Below, one piece after another: positions 63,194 through 64,000 of a DNA stretch of 64,000 nt (positions are counted from its first letter, which is position 1; every line of letters starts with the position of its first letter). The notes beneath the pieces were generated by a model. The model made no database searches and was not told the DNA's origin. It worked only from the letters and a program-made list of their open reading frames with translations. Source of the stretch: JAWKTT01 sp041398965 (GTDB taxonomy: Bacteria > Planctomycetota > Planctomycetia > Planctomycetales > Planctomycetaceae); assembly GCA_041398965.1 (NCBI GenBank), contig JAWKTT010000009.1, forward strand, positions 101,704 through 165,703, written 5' to 3'. A program made the translations under genes and the position numbers.

Positions 63194-64000
63194 TTAGTTC
63201 GATGCGTGTATTCGGGCTCCGTGAGGACACAGTTCATGATAATAGATTCGACAATGTGGCAGACTCATTTTCAGCGTTTCCACTCCGGACTTCGTGACTT
63301 TCGTGTCGCTCAGGTCCAGCTTAATTAGGTTTTCGAGCGTCACCAACTCTGCCAGCCCGGCATCAGTGATATCAGTGTCGGCTAGGTCAAGGTCTTGCAA
63401 GTTCTTTAGGTTGGCCAAGTTCTTGAGTCCAGTATTCGAAACATCTGTGCTATACAGGCGTAGCGACTGAAGTGACTCCAGTTTCGCTAAATCTTTGAGT
63501 CCAGCATCTGTCACTTTCGTTCCTCCCAGTCCAAGCGACCGCAGGGTGGTGAGCTTCGATAACGTTCGCACTCCAGTGTCGCCGACATTGGTGCGAAACA
63601 GGTTAAGGGAAGTTAACGCAGTCAGTCCGTCCAGCTCGTTGATGCCGGCATCGGAAATGTCGCAGGCACCAAGGTCGAGCGATTTCAAGCGTTTCAGACG
63701 AGCCAGTTGTGACAGGCCTGCGTCGGTCACTTGAGTTTCATAAAGGTCCAGCGTCTCCAAATGTTCCAGCCCGACTAAGTCATTGAGGCCGGCGTCCGAA
63801 ACTGCGGTGCCGGTCAAATACAGCTGACGTAACTCACTCAGGTTCGCAAGAGGCTTCATTCCAGCATTCGTTATTTTGGACCAGTGCAACGACAGCACCC
63901 GCAATTTTTTCACTGTGCTGAGATCCTCGACTCTCGAATCAGTCACATCCGGACCCGATAACACAATATGCTCAAGTTGATTTAACATCGCGAGTGCCTT
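63194..64000 (-). CDS. Leucine-rich-repeat protein, partial (5' end beyond window)
   Basis: At least ten leucine-rich repeats of ~24 residues follow the pattern L..LxxLxxLxLxxTxVTDAGLxxL (RI-like/'TDxGL' type), ending in the cap segment LKMSLPHCRIYYHELCP. The frame is still open at the window edge (the codons before the first ATG read K-A-L-A), so the gene probably starts further out. LRR proteins of this type are abundant in planctomycetes and likely bind proteins or surfaces; the partner is unknown. Confidence 0.8.
   Translation of the reverse strand, partial: KALAMLNQLEHIVLSGPDVTDSRVEDLSTVKKLRVLSLHWSKITNAGMKPLANLSELRQLYLTGTAVSDAGLNDLVGLEHLETLDLYETQVTDAGLSQLARLKRLKSLDLGACDISDAGINELDGLTALTSLNLFRTNVGDTGVRTLSKLTTLRSLGLGGTKVTDAGLKDLAKLESLQSLRLYSTDVSNTGLKNLANLKNLQDLDLADTDITDAGLAELVTLENLIKLDLSDTKVTKSGVETLKMSLPHCRIYYHELCPHGARIHASN

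Noticed and set aside
1..64000. tRNA, rRNA, tmRNA or CRISPR loci
   Set aside because: Searched by eye for TTCGAA-type T-loops and spaced direct repeats; nothing met the pattern. A covariance search would be decisive.

Overview
The window looks like chromosomal DNA of a planctomycete (class Planctomycetia). This is inferred from protein families that are abundant mainly in that group: a PSCyt1/DUF1549/DUF1553 cytochrome protein, a DUF1559 prepilin-like protein, DUF1570, DUF1573, DUF6807 ('PmoA-like') and YdjY-type secreted proteins, plus long disordered extensions on housekeeping proteins such as Rho and RluB. Base composition is moderately GC-rich except for one visibly AT-richer stretch at about 36.4-39.4 kb. 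No rRNA, tRNA or CRISPR array was recognised.

Layout. 0.5-5.3 kb: vWA protein, STAS protein and an RsuA/RluB pseudouridine synthase. 5.4-9.6 kb (minus): a DUF6807 protein behind a large PSCyt1-type protein. 9.6-11.3 kb: a long stretch with no convincing gene, then rho with a strong terminator. 13.6-17.4 kb: envelope proteins (DUF1573, a Cys-rich secreted protein, an anchored protein, a DUF1570 metalloprotease-like protein). 17.6-22.2 kb: FKBP isomerase, MnmE, an ATP-grasp-like protein, SmpB and a PhyH dioxygenase. 22.5-31.9 kb: an isochorismatase-like/SMP-30 fusion, a surface beta-rich protein, an O-methyltransferase, and YdjY, DUF1559 and YkgJ proteins. 32.2-36.1 kb: a SEC-C protein and PntA (alpha-1) without its usual partner genes.

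36.1-39.7 kb is the most unusual part. Two nearly identical ~233-bp elements with REP-like palindromic ends flank a small membrane-protein gene. They are followed by a DUF4145 gene bounded as an integron gene cassette: a 91-bp attC site whose arms pair over 18 bp with two extrahelical bases, and a cassette start that is an exact 8-nt complement of its own R'' box. A PD-(D/E)XK-like nuclease gene follows as the next cassette. The R'' box of that cassette is interrupted by the 3' end (domains V-VI) of a group II intron on the bottom strand, which is the insertion behaviour known for group IIC-attC introns. No integron integrase is present, so this is best read as a CALIN-type or partial cassette array.

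39.7-64 kb returns to ordinary chromosome: FolP, a GGDEF protein divergent from a hybrid histidine kinase, HisF with an insertion, a KAP-like membrane ATPase, a TPR protein with a GT39-like glycosyltransferase, a DAG-kinase-like lipid kinase, ribosomal protein bL28, a double-SCO/DUF420 fusion with a small Cys-containing membrane protein, BioB, a conserved hypothetical, DapB, a lipoprotein/STN-repeat pair and a partial leucine-rich-repeat protein running off the end. REP-like palindromes are scattered through the intergenic gaps.
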